A DNA stretch of 64,000 nt, taken from Bipolaris cookei (taxonomy: Eukaryota; Ascomycota; Dothideomycetes; Pleosporales; Pleosporaceae). The notes beneath the pieces were generated by a model. It saw nothing but the letters and a program-made list of their open reading frames with translations. It did no database searches and was not told where the DNA came from. Made by a program: the position numbers and the translations under genes. Below are positions 11,299-23,572 of this stretch, one piece after another (within the stretch, counting starts at the first letter, position 1; every line of letters begins with the position of its first letter). The DNA lies in contig NRSV01000012.1 in assembly GCA_002286855.1 (NCBI GenBank), positions 124,001-188,000 on the forward strand, given 5' to 3'.

Positions 11299-13096
11299 AT
11301 GAATTACCACCTGCCACGGCGCTCTCGCTCACTCAGAGATCTTCAGGCCCCCCAAGATTCTCTCTCGCCCGCCACCGTCCAGGCAAAGAGTCCACCACTG
11401 TCTCAACCTTCCACCCAACAGGCACCATCAAAGTACCAACTTTGGCTCTCAGCAAAGAGCCCAGCTCTCTGTTCAAAGACAAGCCACTCGGCAGACAGGG
11501 TCGCTGCCCTTGCTGCTGGCCGCTCCCCTACTTCGCTCAGTGACACTGCTCTCCTCTCCGAGAATAGTCTGCCTTTTTGGCAACGAACCGGCTCCCTATC
11601 ACGAAGACGCAAAGTCAGTGTGCCTGAACTCGGAAGCACCATGACGACCGTCCAAGAGATGCCCCTTGATTCACGTAAGTCCAATGCTTCTTTCTTGGCT
11701 GTCCGTCCAATTGCTGACGTATGCTTTCAGCAACTATCCCCGGAAGACCACCTCTCCGCAAGCCTTCATATGAAGCGCTTGGCCACGAGCGCTCTTGCAG
11801 TGCTCCCGGTACCAACTGGCGCTCTGGTCCTTTCGGCGATGCCATGATGGATTGCATTACCGGCCCTTCTCCTGTCCAGACTCAGTACACTACCGCCCCG
11901 CTTACTTCAGAATTGCCCGCCATCTCCGGCAGGCCGCTGTCTCCCATTCTAAGCCCTGGTGCGACACCTAGGCCTTTGCCCAAACTTGAGACCGACAACA
12001 TCGTTGAAGAAGACTGGGAAATTCCGCCCCAAGTGCCTCCAAAATCTCCTGTCACCGAGCGCAAGGGCTCGCCAACCCCCTTGATACTCAACTCAAAAAC
12101 AAGCAAATCACAACTCACCACTCCCGCGTCGATCAGCTCAGGCGGAGTTACTCCGTTGAGTGCCATTGACCTCCGACGGTCGCCAAACGGCAGCATGGGT
12201 CTTCCCACACCACCATCCACCTTTACCAATCCCTTTTATGCATCTTCACCTGCATCAGCCCGAGGTTCACCACGAACAGAGAGAAGAGATCCCATTGCTA
12301 CACAAGCCTTTCCCCACAACCGCAACATGTCAGAATCATCCATCATGGACCGAGGTCGGCCAAAATGCCGCAACAGCAAAAAAGACCGGCCGCGTGCCAT
12401 GTCTGAAACTAATGGCCCCGAGGCTATACCTGACTCTTGGAAGCTTCCCCAAGGCATGCGCGTATCCGAGGCTTCAAGGCGAATCAGTGATGCCGACAAG
12501 AGGCTACTCCATAAGCAAGCCTACGATCAGGCAGGCAATTTTGAAGTCCTCAACAAGCGTGATGTAGCATCGTTATCAAGAGTGAGTTGTTTGCAAATCA
12601 TGTGTAGACGAACTAGCACTAAACAAAGTGACAGGAACTTCGAGCACTTGATGAACGCTGCGATTATCTCCGCAAGACTTACAAGTCCCTGCGCGCAGGT
12701 CGTCAGAAGCTTCATGGTCGTATGATTGCCTATCTGCGACGTGGAGAGACAGTTATCTTCTCGCGCGAATCCCTACTCAAGCAAGAAGAGGCGCTAGCCG
12801 AGTTGGATGTCTCAATCGACGAATTCATCCAGAAACTGGAGCAGGCCGAAAACCGCCGCCTTCGCTTACGCCAAAAGCTGCTCGAGCATGTGGCTGCTGC
12901 TATCGTCCTTGACCCTAGCTCCCGTGATCAAGTCGCCGAAGCCACTCCTCCGCGGAGTCCTGTAAAAATGGACAGCCCCGCGCGATCTCAGCGAAAGGAG
13001 ACTGAATCTATCAAGATCTACGCTGATGGACATGTTCTCAACCTATTCTCGGACATTGAGAAGGCGATCGGCAAGATGTGTGAACAGACTTGCTAG
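11299..13096 (+). CDS. Uds1-like coiled-coil septation/polarity protein
   Basis: CDS is join(11299..11674,11731..12581,12635..13096), 562 aa, with introns of 56 and 53 nt. The N-terminal two thirds are disordered and Ser/Pro-rich, with many SP/TP sites (SPTSLSD, TPPSTFTNPF). From about residue 400 a charged helical region begins around LNKRDVASLSR. It continues across the last intron as ELRALDERCDYLRKTYKSL, GETVIFSRESLLKQEEALAE and a Leu/Arg-rich coiled coil to about residue 510. It resembles fungal proteins annotated as 'up-regulated during septation', but I recall that family only loosely, so the role is tentative. Splice phases (1, 0) are consistent and the second intron has a CTAAA branch-like site. 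Coding confidence is high, functional confidence low. Confidence 0.82.
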
Positions 13097-14649
13097 GACG
13101 CGCACACTACACACCGCCCAATGGCACCTTCGTTCATGCCTCCCTCCCGGTGGCATACCCTTAATTCTACCGCTTTCGTCACACGATTTCCTATGTTTGT
13201 ACCATAACGGCCTTTGGAACTACCTTCCCTAATACTTTCTTCTCTTTTTATTGGACTGGTTCGACTTGTTTGTTCAAACGTTTAGCGGCAAGATTTACAC
13301 GCCAACGTTTCGCCTTCATTCTTCACGCTGGCACATATACCCGATTTTTTTGCACATTATTTTTGCACATTACTTTCTATACATTCTGGTGTTCTTTTTC
13401 TTTCTTTTGCACATCAATACTTTCTCTAACTTTGCCATTTCGAAAGTGGTGGCGAGTTTGTCAGGGGCTTGTTTCGTATTTGGAGCTTGGAGCTTGTAGG
13501 TGCGGAAGCGTGGAGCTTGGACGACGGCAGACGGGTGTCATTTTGGGGCACCATACATGTATTGAGCTACAATCCCGTATAGGTTCATGAATCGAGAATC
13601 GTACGTATCTTGAGCGAAGCGTTATTGCCCCTCATCAAACATGCAAACATGCACTTGTGGCGCTGTGCCTATTCGAAGCGAGGCATGAAACACTGCCGTG
13701 CAGAAAGCACCCCCTCGACGTCACAAGGAAGGAGCACCATTGCATCGGCAGGACGATTTCTCATCACATTTCAGTAGCCACTCAGGTCCAGACTCTTTGT
13801 GACAGCAACTGTAGCAATAGTATTGCATAACCGGCTTGCAGAGACAGCCAGTCATAACAGGCAGTAAGTACACAATGCACGGGATGGTTTCACTGAAATA
13901 CGTTCCCAACACGATGAGGCTCGAGGCCTAAGCTATAAGCGCTATAAGATAATCGCTATAGCCCGTTTCAACGGCGCCATGACGTTGTAGAAAATGTCGG
14001 TAAAACGGAAATATGGTGGGGCAGGAATTTGTAAAAGAAAAAGGAGACTGCGAAAAGGGAACTTGCACGGACTACTTACTTAGGCTACAAGAAAAAAACC
14101 GCTCTTCTATGCACTTGCTTACAGAATTGACATTAACTTTCATGCGTGCCTGCTTACCTCCGTATCCAGTTCCGCTTGGTTGCTGACATCAAACCCGGAT
14201 TATTTTTCGGAAAGACATTATAAGTCTACGTAGGCCCTGGCCTAGGTGTAGAGCACCAGCAAACAAAGATGCGGGCGTGTGCCGTTTCTCGAGTTTCAGA
14301 ACAAGACTAAAAGCGGGCAAACTCGCCTTGGACCAACGAGCGGCACACCTCAGCCACCCGACGCGGATGGCCATGGAAATGCTGACCGAATGTTATGTAG
14401 ATTGGGTCGCAATACATTTTGCCATGGTTTGAAGGTTCCGAGATGCTGAGGACGAAGGGGTTTGTAATCGCGAGGGTTCATCTATCGTCGGCCGCGACCA
14501 CATGGCCGACCACATGGCCGGCTCTCCCCTCGGCGGCACCTTTCTCCGCATGGCCCGTGCCCGTCATTTTGTGCGAAAAAGTTTGGCCTTCGGTGACAAC
14601 GTGACATATCTTAGACGGCAGCATCCTCTTCGCTATCATTACCACCACC
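13097..14649. other. Intergenic region upstream of PRPP synthetase
   Basis: This holds the 3' flank of the preceding gene, T-rich near 13150-13450, and then the promoter of the PRPP synthetase. Apart from the 12-bp tandem repeat at 14496-14519, I see nothing coding. Confidence 0.5.
14496..14519 (+). promoter_or_regulatory. Perfect 12-bp tandem repeat upstream of PRPP synthetase
   Basis: Two adjacent copies of GACCACATGGCC end about 130 bp before the ATG at 14650. Each contains the palindrome GGCCATGTGG/CCACATGGCC core. It is a candidate paired binding site, inferred from position only. Confidence 0.35.
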
Positions 14650-16150
14650 ATGGCTACTAACAGCATCAAGTTGCTGACTGGCAACAGCTATCCCGAGCTT
14701 GCCCGCCTTGTGGCTGACCGGTACGTTCAAGTCCTTGCTTCCTGGTGCTTCTTTAGACTACAACTTGGCGTGGACACTTGCGGCCCTCTTCATCTGCCAT
14801 GAGACCAGTGCAAATCAGGCATAGATGTAACAATAACGACGCAATATATTTATAAATCCGGCTCGCCTCTGTGCGAGCAAAAAAAAGAAAGAAAACGCCC
14901 CGACATTGATGAAACATGCTGGTGCAGTGTCACTAATATCGTCGCAGACTAGGCATAGAACTCACCAAAATTCTCGTACTTCAATACTCGAACCAGGAGA
15001 CTTCCGTAACTATTGGCGAATCTGTGAGAGATGAAGATGGTATGGACTGCTTCTTATTGTGCAGCATATCCATGCCTAGCGGGCCTCAACTTACGATGTT
15101 ACAGTCTTCATCTTACAATCCACGCCACCAGGCGATATCAACGATGCTCTGATGGAACTGCTCATCATGATCAACGCCTGCAAGACAGCATCTGCCCGCC
15201 GCATTACAGCAGTGATTCCAAATTTCCCTTATGCTCGACAGGACAAGAAAGACAAGTCTCGAGCACCAATTACAGCAAAGCTCATGGCAAACATGCTCCA
15301 GACCGCCGGTTGCAACCATGTCATTACAATGGACCTCCATGCTAGCCAAATCCAAGGCTTTTTCAATGTTCCTGTTGATAATCTGTACGCCGAGCCGAGC
15401 ACGCTCCGCTGGATCCGCGAGAACCTAGACGTCAAGGACTGTGTCATTGTCAGTCCAGATGCAGGCGGTGCAAAGAGGTAAGATCCTCCTAATGCTAGCG
15501 TCAAAGATCTCAAGCATTTTGTGATGCAAACCACCTAAGCGTGCCATTTTGCAAGGGTGCTGTGTGATACACCAACACGCCGGTACATCGTGTGGGCGGG
15601 AAGAAAAACCCCTCCTCCCCCCCTTGTTAGGCTCCAGTGAGTAGCAGTGCTGACCAATGACAGAGCAACTTCAATAGCAGACGGCTTGAACCTTGGATTT
15701 GCTCTCATTCATAAGGAGCGAACTCGCCCCAACGAAGTTTCACGAATGGTGCTGGTCGGGGATGTACGCGGCAAGACGGCAATTTTAGTTGATGATATGG
15801 CCGACACTTGTGGCACACTTGTCAAAGCAGCAGACGTGCTGATTTCCGAGGGCGCCAAGGATGCGCTTGCCATTGTTACACATGGTATTCTCAGTGGAAA
15901 TGCCATTGAGGCTCTCAATGGTAGCAAGCTCAAGAAGATTGTTGTCACCAACACTGTTCCCCACGAAGACAAGAAAGAACTTTGCGACCGCATTGAAACC
16001 ATCGACATTAGTCCAACTGTAAGTGGTTAACTATATGCTGAACGATTAAATTCAGAGTCTGATTATAAACAACAGCTTGCCGAGGCTTGCAGACGTACCC
16101 ACAACGGAGAGAGTGTTAGCTTCCTCTTCAAGCACGCTCCTGTCGACTAG
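14650..16150 (+). CDS. Ribose-phosphate pyrophosphokinase (PRPP synthetase)
   Basis: This enzyme makes 5-phosphoribosyl-1-pyrophosphate from ribose-5-phosphate and ATP, the entry point for purine, pyrimidine, NAD, histidine and tryptophan synthesis. CDS is join(14650..14720,14948..15039,15105..15477,15664..16018,16076..16150), 321 aa, the standard length for the compact fungal subunits. Diagnostic blocks are present: IKLLTGNSYPELARLVADR at the N-terminus, the catalytic loop region FPYARQDKKDKSRAPITAK, VITMDLHASQIQGFF, VIVSPDAGGAKR and the PRPP-binding loop ILVDDMADTCGTL. All phases (2,1,2,0) fit. The first intron is long (227 nt). Fungi carry several PRS paralogues acting as a complex. This one lacks the large insertion of the Prs1/Prs5 type, so it is of the Prs2/3/4 kind. 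Confidence 0.95.
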
Positions 16151-17569
16151 AACAGAGACGACGACTTCAACAGTGGTCAGTCAACACACGGATCTCGGCG
16201 TTCAAGGCGGTTTTGGCGTTAGGGTCACCATCACGACTTTGCTCTTTCTTCCTAATGACATATCACGGGCACTACGATGATCTGCAGATCGCAGGCCAGG
16301 ATCCCGTAACTAGTGGTTCAGGCACTGCTACATCACGTGGTGTCGCACTACCTTTGCATTAGTGAAATTATATGCAAACTAATTGTATATTTTGCTCGCT
16401 AAAACACGTGGCAGGTGCTTAAAACAATACCGCTGTCAACTCGGTTTGACATGTTGGCTGAGGACAACGCCACACTGAGGCACTCGCTGCGTTCGCTTCG
16501 CCATGTGATGCTAGCTAATGGGACTAGTGCGATTTTAGCCTGCATCAGTGCGAACTTTATATGGTCGTCAAACTTCTTGACCTAGCGCAAATCAGAGTTG
16601 CGCAACGTGCAGTATCTCCGTGATATATCTTGCATCCGGTCAGAGTGGCGTTCGTACGAATACGGACAAACTAGACGTAAATATCGCCATGGCTGATAAA
16701 GGTACGAGACGTGAAGTGCACGCGCTCAATCCTCGTATTGAATGACAAGTACAGTTCGTAACAAGGACATGATTTGATTCAGTACTAGTTGCAGAGAGAG
16801 AGAGACTAGGCTACACCACGGAGGTCGCCCTATTGGTTTAGTGCATCTTCATCTCAGCTTGCCCCAGGTCCACCTACCGTACCACAGGCGGTCTAGAGAC
16901 GATCCTGCTACTAATGCCGGCATATCTTTGTGCCCGGCGCTCGATATGTCCCCGACTGTCAGCAAATCTAAACAATCTCAATCCTGCAAGTCACATTATT
17001 ACTGCTCTTTTCCCTGTTTGTATCTTTCTCCGCGGTTGTCAGGTTGCTCTACAGGTTCGCACAAACCACGATCGACCGCTCCGTTCCGGCGAGGGGCTCA
17101 CCCACCTGATGCATGCTTACTTCATTACGGGACCTCTGGATGGGTAGACATAGATTTGCACAAAGTTCCGGACTGGGGATGATCGCCTCTTTTTTCATAG
17201 GCATGTGATTTCTGGGTGGTGGTCTGTGGTGAGTTGCTCCGCGGGCCTCAATGCTGGGTGTCGACACGCGCACGCTAGTCGGTGCTGGAGGTATTTACAT
17301 GCAACCGAACGTTGGAATGTATTGAAGCGTTCGGCAAGGCATTCGGGAAGGGGATTTTTGGCCATTTGCAGAGCGTTAGGGGGGGTTAGAGTTTGACCCT
17401 AGGGTTCGGCTATGTACTTAGTCGGATCCTAGTGATTTGGGGGAGATACTATGTCTCTTTTTGCCCAATATCATCGTATTCTGATATTTACCGATCCATC
17501 CGGTGGAACAGCAAACTACAAAAGTCGTATGATGGAGAAAAATGGCATGTGGTAAGGAAAGTAAAGGTT

Positions 17570-17597
17570 GCACGTGCGCGTGCGCGTGCGCGCACGC
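17570..17597 (+). repeat. Alternating purine-pyrimidine (GTGCGC) tract
   Basis: The tract reads cacgtgcgcgtgcgcgtgcg and then cgcacgca. It is strictly alternating and partly self-complementary, so it could adopt Z-DNA or a hairpin. No gene is attached. Confidence 0.7.
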
Positions 17598-18051
17598 ATA
17601 TTTCAAACTCTGTTACTCTGCAGGATCGGCACCTTTTGACCGGTACTACAGAGTTTGCACCAGCACCAGCACACCAAGCAGTTTAAAAAAAGAGACGTGC
17701 GGGGGAGGCACCTACACTGGTACATATGTACCACGACCAGGATAACGGAATAAGCGAGTTGCGAGGTGCCAAACTTCCAAAGCAAAGCCGTGTGTAGGAA
17801 GGGCAATTCTCCTTGGACCTTACTAAATGTACAGCTAACGGCAAACGCTTATCGGACGAAAGAACAAAGTTCAAAAGTGATCGGTCGATGAACACATTCC
17901 ACGACTCAACTGCCGTCGCGCTAAGAAGGAATAGTGCATTTGTCCTTCCAGCTATGCGTCGTATTCCCTCTATATCCCTTATTCATACTGTATAGCAGCC
18001 GTAATAGTAATCGTGATCGTAATAACAGTAGAATCATAGTAAGCAATCCAG

Positions 18052-18078
<27 letters not shown>
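18052..18078 (+). repeat. CA dinucleotide microsatellite
   Basis: About 13 CA units run into TACACATACATA. It is non-coding. Confidence 0.9.
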
Positions 18079-18083
<5 letters not shown>

Positions 18084-18852
18084 ATACATATCTATCTAAC
18101 CTACAAACCCACCCGCACAAAACCTTACCCCATACCCAGCGCTCCTAGCGCGGCCTCTCCCACTTCCTCCCGGCGGCCATCTCCTCCCTCCCACCCCCCC
18201 TATTTTTCCTTTTCCCGCATGCACACACACGCACCCCGAAGTTTCCAATCCATAATCCCCCCCGACGCCCGCGTACATCGGAGGGGTGAAAAAAAGCAAA
18301 AGCAAAAGAACGCACAGGAAGACATATGCACCGTGAGTTAGAAATGTGCAATCGGCGATTTTGGGGGGAGCGGAGCAAGCGCCCTTTTTCCTCCGTGCAG
18401 CGGGTGCGCCCGGCATCTGCGAGCGCTTTTTTTGTCACAAAAAGTATATTTACTCATCTAGCTGTAATGTAGCTTCTTTGCCTGCGACATTGTCCGGCGA
18501 CTAGAGCGCGCGGTGCGTTTGGAGGGGGCGGGGCAAGCTGTTTGATGGGGCATACGTATGTGACGGGTGCGTGTGTGTGTGTATGTGTGCGCCGCAGAGC
18601 CGACTGCGAAGAAATGGATGATGGAGACGATGGGGAAATAGAAGAATGCGGTGGTTGGATTGACCAGGGTCAACGGGACGGTTGGGTACGGGACGATGAG
18701 GACCCTGAAGAGACCCTGCAGGAAGGAGGACCCTGAAAGGGGGGGACCCTTTTCTCGTTCTCTCTCTCCGTGTTATTTCGCACTTGTTGACCCTTTTTTT
18801 TGCGTGTTTTTTGGTTTGCCTTTACCTTTTCTTCCACCATTTTTTGTTTGAA

Positions 18853-18876
18853 TCGAGATCGAGATCGAGATCGAGA
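18853..18876 (+). repeat. TCGAGA hexamer repeat, 4 copies
   Basis: Four tandem TCGAGA units in non-coding DNA. The sequence also reads as overlapping GAGATC words. Confidence 0.85.
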
Positions 18877-21325
18877 TTCGAAATTGGAGGCCTTGACCAT
18901 CTTTTGTCTGTTTGCAATTTTAGAGTTTGGGCTATGGGGGTTGCAGTAGCGTGGGAATAGAGTGTAGTAGGGCTTAGGAAGCACAGACGGTGTGGAACGT
19001 CTAAGAGGTGGGGAGTGGTGGGATTTACTTTTATCGACGGTGTCTTTTGAATGCTTGTTTTTATTTCTCTTTTACTCTAAGCTAATCGGTATTTCTGGAA
19101 ATCTTGGATTGCGGTGGTGCACATGGGCAAAGGTTAATGGGGTTCGCTTGCAGTGGTTGATAAGCGCCACGATATTGGGCTTAGGCTATTTTTTCCTTCC
19201 TGCATTGCCGTGCCCCCCCTAAATGTCTATTTGTACACTCGTACTTTTTTTAAGGTTGTGGCTTTTGGCGGGGGAGATAGGGAGAGCGAGGTGTTGCAGG
19301 CAATGACCTTGATAGTGGTCTTATCTTAGGTTCTGCGGGAAATAGAACGACGATAACAAGAGACGAGACTGGCGCACGGGTGGCTGAGGGGCATAGCCCC
19401 AAGTGGTGGGACATGGCATTATGCGGGGGTATCTTGCCTGGTGTCGTGACCTCAGAAAGGAAAAGGCCAAAGTACAAATGTCGAATGTAGTCACATGGAT
19501 TGGTTCCCTGTATCGAGATACTGTATTCGGTGCCTCGCTGTCAAAAGCAGTAATCACCTGAGAGCATTGACGTCGGACACTGATTTTGTCTCTACGCCTC
19601 ACATCGAGACCTCAACACTTCCGTTTACGGCCGTACATTAGTATCATCCTTAGCAACAACGACTACAACTAAAACTCTTCCCCCCCAGCTATATCAACGA
19701 CCCACATGGGATGATTTGCGCTTGAAGCGTCTTGTGTCCCTTATCATGACTTGCGCGGCAATGCAAAACACGCTTGCGTGCATACTAACCCCCAGAGCGC
19801 GGCCCGAAAGGCAACTTTAATCACCTCGCCTCGAGCGGGGAATGGGAGGGGGGATGGGGTGGACATGACATCCTTGCATGCAGCAATCCAACGACAGTAA
19901 AAGTAAAAGCGACGTAGAATATATCCCCGACTGACCATCTAGTCGGAAAACCTGAAAAAGTATGATCCTGATGGATTCGGGACCCTGGCCTCCGATGCCT
20001 TTTTAGGAGTGGGATTGTCGCGTCGTTAAGGGCCATGTGGGTTAGTTCAAGTCACGATAACTTGCCTCACTCCACTTTATCTCTAGGAATCTTGATGTTA
20101 TAGTAATAGCAACCCCGGTGTATGCATGCGATGTGATGAACATGCACAACGGCCCGAAAAGAGCTGCACAAGGCCTTGCAGCATGTACATACTTGACTGT
20201 TACTAGTTCTTTACATTAATCATCGTCGTCAAGGAAGGTGACGCGTTCATATGGTTTAGGATGCAAAGCTAGGGTCTTTGTCGGCGTTCAAATTCGTATC
20301 TGCATACTTACTGGGTTCTTTCGCTTGCGAGACATAGGGTGTTTGTAGCAGAGGCGGACAGAAACGGAATGGGGGGATGGCTACGGGAGTGGGGCGGCGA
20401 GTGGAGATTGTATTTTGCTGGTGTGACGATAAGAAGAGAAGGCAACGCGACATGTTGGGATCATGGAATTTGCCATGCAGCAAGTATGAAGTGAGTGTGT
20501 TGGACGTTCTGGTGGCAAGTGACGATGGGCCAAGGCTAGTAGGGAATACTACCCATATACATACATTTATGGTGCGAGAGATCGTACGATAAATGAACCC
20601 CAAGGCCGAACACGGTAATTGGAGTAAAAAGGCTGGAAGGGAAATATCAAACGAGGGGTGGGTTGGAATGAAGCTGTAATGTCGAAATGGCGTGGTTATG
20701 GCGTGGTTATGGCGAAGACATTGTTGTATCATTTGGTCTCCACAACAAAGTCGTGAAGGAAAGGAAATGGAAGATCCATCACCAGTTGTTGCAGTTTAAC
20801 CGGATTGTTCCGACGAACCTGCCGATTTGCCATAGTTCTTTGGTATTGGTAGTTTCTCATCGAGTCGTTTTGGAGAACGGCACTCAACGTGGTGATATCA
20901 GCAATATGGCAGGAAAATATCTTTACCTACACGAGATCATAATCCATTATAAGCTCATATTGCTCCTTAATTGATGAAACAACTACGTATCTAGACCAGG
21001 TTGATAAATCCTCATGATCGAAATTTTCGTGGCTTGTGTTGAACATGAATAGTTACTATTGTGCAATTGAGGAATACATCAGCGACCTTGTTTGGCCATT
21101 GTTCGTCTGTACGTGCACCCCGTGATACAGCAGACGAGATTCTCATCTTGAAGAAGTAAATATAAGACATGCTGTAACGACACTAGGTTCGTTGAGTGAA
21201 AATAGTAGATAAAGTGGGCGACTTTGACGGGCAAAAAGATTGGATACAATAAGGATATGAGAAGCACTTGGAAGATAGGAACTCGATCAAGATTTCAAAT
21301 GAATAGTTACCATTCATTCTTTTTT

Positions 21326-23305
21326 TTAGGATAAGAACTGCGACCAATCCCCTGTTTTTTTTTCCTGGTTTTTCGCACTCCCAACAGCCTGCTCAGCTAA
21401 CAAAGACTGTGTTCTCTTCTTCTTCGCTTCTTTCTTGTCGTTCAACCTTTTCTTCGCTGCTTTTTTGTCCGACTTCTTCTTTGCTTTCTTCTCCATCCTT
21501 CTCTTTATCTTCTCGCTAGCCTTCTCCTTTGTCTCCTGCTGTGTACGAGCAGTGAAGAATAGTTTAAGCTGCGCATGCCTGATAGTGCCTGAAAGCTCTG
21601 GTGGGTAGTCACGGGTTGTGAGCTCCGGGTCAGAAAGTAAGCGTGTAGTTTGTGCATGGAGTTTCTGGAGAGCGGATGTGAGTGGTGTGTCAGGATGGTT
21701 CGGGAAAGACGCAAAGAAATTCTTTCGCTGAGAATTAGGAAGCGGTCGGTAGCTGAGGCTTGGTACTTTTGCTTCTTTTTCGCCATCTTCGGCTTGGTTG
21801 AGGTCTTGTTCGATCTCTGGTACTTGCTTTTGCTCACTTGCTTCTTGTTCCTGATTCTCGTCTTCCCAGAATAGACGAGACGAGCTTTGTCCTCTATTTT
21901 CAAGTACAAATGCTAGACCGAGAGAATGTCGGCCGTTGCTGCCATAAACAGTGCCAGCTTCAGGAATCTCATCAACGCTGTCGGTCCAGAAGATCTCCCC
22001 CTCAAACAGCCTCTTAGCCGTCCGATACACGGTACCAGTAACTGGAACGAGCTTGTTCGTTTCGTCCATGGTAGCATTGACTTGCAATCGCCCACTGCCA
22101 TGGCCAATGGTGATCGCACCCTCCATCAAAGGATCAGGGGCTAGCATCTGCTCAACAATGGTCCCAGGTATGCGAGCAGCAACCGCTGTTGTCAATGCTG
22201 CAGCCAATGGGATAGCGCGGTGGGGTTGTGTGTCGGAGAGGAAACGGAGGACAATGTCCATTTGTGATGACTGAAGTGTTCTTCCGGATAGTACAGGATG
22301 AGCGGATGACTGCGACACAAGGCCGATCTTGGGAATAGTACGGGGTACCTCGTCTTCTGTTGCTACAATTCCCATTGCCACTGCTGCAGCTTTCCGTATG
22401 TTTTCGAGTAATGCGAGCTTGTCTGGAAGCTTGTTGAAGTCGTTGGGAAGTATAGTACCATCTACACCAACATCGTCTGCGCGGACGAAGACTGCTGGAT
22501 TTGCTCCATCTACGCAGGAGACTTTATAGCCTGCGATGTTGTCTATCCGTCTGCCTGTAGGAAGCACTTTACCGGTCTTGCTGCCATATGGGTGTTTGAA
22601 ATCAAGTTTGATCTTTGGACCGTTTCCAGTCACTCCATCAATGCTATAATCTCCCACAACAGCAGCTTGACCGCCGAGAACTGTAAAGGTAGAGTTGATC
22701 AACTTGCTGGTATTAGTGTTCCGGATTCTGACTGTGATCTCTCCGTCGCCCTGCGCATAGATTCGAGGCGGAAGGAGACCTGCATTGTATGCATAGGGAC
22801 CGATGGCGCTACTCATGTTCCCACAATTGCCCGCAACGTCGACTTCGTTGTTCTCAATGCCTAGACCAACGAATGTATAGTCAATGTCTACCTCTTGGTC
22901 ATAAACATTCTGCCGTGCTTCCTCTTGAGCCCGTGCTTCTCTTGCACTTTCTCGAGCTGCATCTATACCGCCGTACCCTGTACGAAAGCGAGTTGCAGTG
23001 GTACCAGGAGCAATCCTTTTTCCATAGGGCTCGACTAGACATATCTTGCTCAAACTTGATATGCCTGCACCCATTCCGTCGAGTTGTCGTCCATAGGAAT
23101 CGCCACTTCCCATGATCTGGCGGAAGATGGTCGGCCATTTTGCACGCTCTTTGGGGAGATGCTGGGGTTGGATCATGACTGCCCGCGATGTCCCTCCCCG
23201 GTAATAGGCAGCCCTGATGGGCTTCTGCACCGATGCAAGGGGAGGCGCATCATGTCGAGACACGAAAGTGCGTATGCGGAGGGAGTATATTGGCGATGAA
23301 TGCAT
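21326..23305 (-). CDS. PrpF/DUF453 family protein with long C-terminal extension
   Basis: This is a single-exon gene of 659 aa. Residues about 28-442 are a PrpF-type (2-methylaconitate cis-trans isomerase family) diaminopimelate-epimerase fold. Markers are YYRGGTSRAVMI, GSGDSYGRQLDGMGAGISSL and the catalytic-Cys motif AGNCGNMSSAIGPYA (Cys161). Later blocks are GANPAVFVRADDVG and GSGRLQVNA. In bacteria PrpF supports the methylcitrate cycle, but the fungal substrate is not established. An Ala/Arg/Glu-rich insert sits near 116-135. After about 443 comes a roughly 215-residue extension: an acidic Glu/Gln-rich linker, a block with HPDTPLTSALQKLHAQTTRL, then a very Lys-rich tail (about 590-645). 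I do not recognise the extension. The basic N-terminus (SLRIRTFVSRH) suggests mitochondrial import. It shares a 267-bp divergent promoter with MGE1. Confidence 0.88.
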   Translation of the reverse strand: MHSSPIYSLRIRTFVSRHDAPPLASVQKPIRAAYYRGGTSRAVMIQPQHLPKERAKWPTIFRQIMGSGDSYGRQLDGMGAGISSLSKICLVEPYGKRIAPGTTATRFRTGYGGIDAARESAREARAQEEARQNVYDQEVDIDYTFVGLGIENNEVDVAGNCGNMSSAIGPYAYNAGLLPPRIYAQGDGEITVRIRNTNTSKLINSTFTVLGGQAAVVGDYSIDGVTGNGPKIKLDFKHPYGSKTGKVLPTGRRIDNIAGYKVSCVDGANPAVFVRADDVGVDGTILPNDFNKLPDKLALLENIRKAAAVAMGIVATEDEVPRTIPKIGLVSQSSAHPVLSGRTLQSSQMDIVLRFLSDTQPHRAIPLAAALTTAVAARIPGTIVEQMLAPDPLMEGAITIGHGSGRLQVNATMDETNKLVPVTGTVYRTAKRLFEGEIFWTDSVDEIPEAGTVYGSNGRHSLGLAFVLENRGQSSSRLFWEDENQEQEASEQKQVPEIEQDLNQAEDGEKEAKVPSLSYRPLPNSQRKNFFASFPNHPDTPLTSALQKLHAQTTRLLSDPELTTRDYPPELSGTIRHAQLKLFFTARTQQETKEKASEKIKRRMEKKAKKKSDKKAAKKRLNDKKEAKKKRTQSLLAEQAVGSAKNQEKKTGDWSQFLS

Positions 23306-23572
23306 TACGCATCACGCATCATGGAATTGAGCCCTGAAGAATCATGTCAGAAGTCTCAAGGTAGATCATAGGCGAATACTCGGAGAAGATCCGACCTCGG
23401 GACGGCAAGGCTGGACCCTGTTCGGGTGGGTGCACTGGGCAATCCTGTCACAGCTCCGAAAATTTCTCGAAGACGATCAACATCATTGCATCCCACATTC
23501 TAACTACGTACTTTTTCTTGCCGCACAATCATTTCGCTGCATCCTCGTATATTCCACATATCGACGTAAAGC
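23306..23572. promoter_or_regulatory. Shared divergent promoter, PrpF-like / MGE1
   Basis: 267 bp separate the two start codons, so both transcripts must start within this interval. No specific factor site is assigned. Confidence 0.5.

Larger units (their letters stand above)
16151..21325. other. 5.2-kb gene-poor region
   Basis: No conserved protein or structural RNA was recognised. Contents are simple sequence: alternating purine-pyrimidine GTGCGC DNA at 17570-17597, a CA repeat at 18052-18078, a TCGAGA hexamer repeat at 18853-18876, and CACGTG words near 16336 and 16405. Its 3' part is the downstream flank of the PrpF-like gene. Confidence 0.5.
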
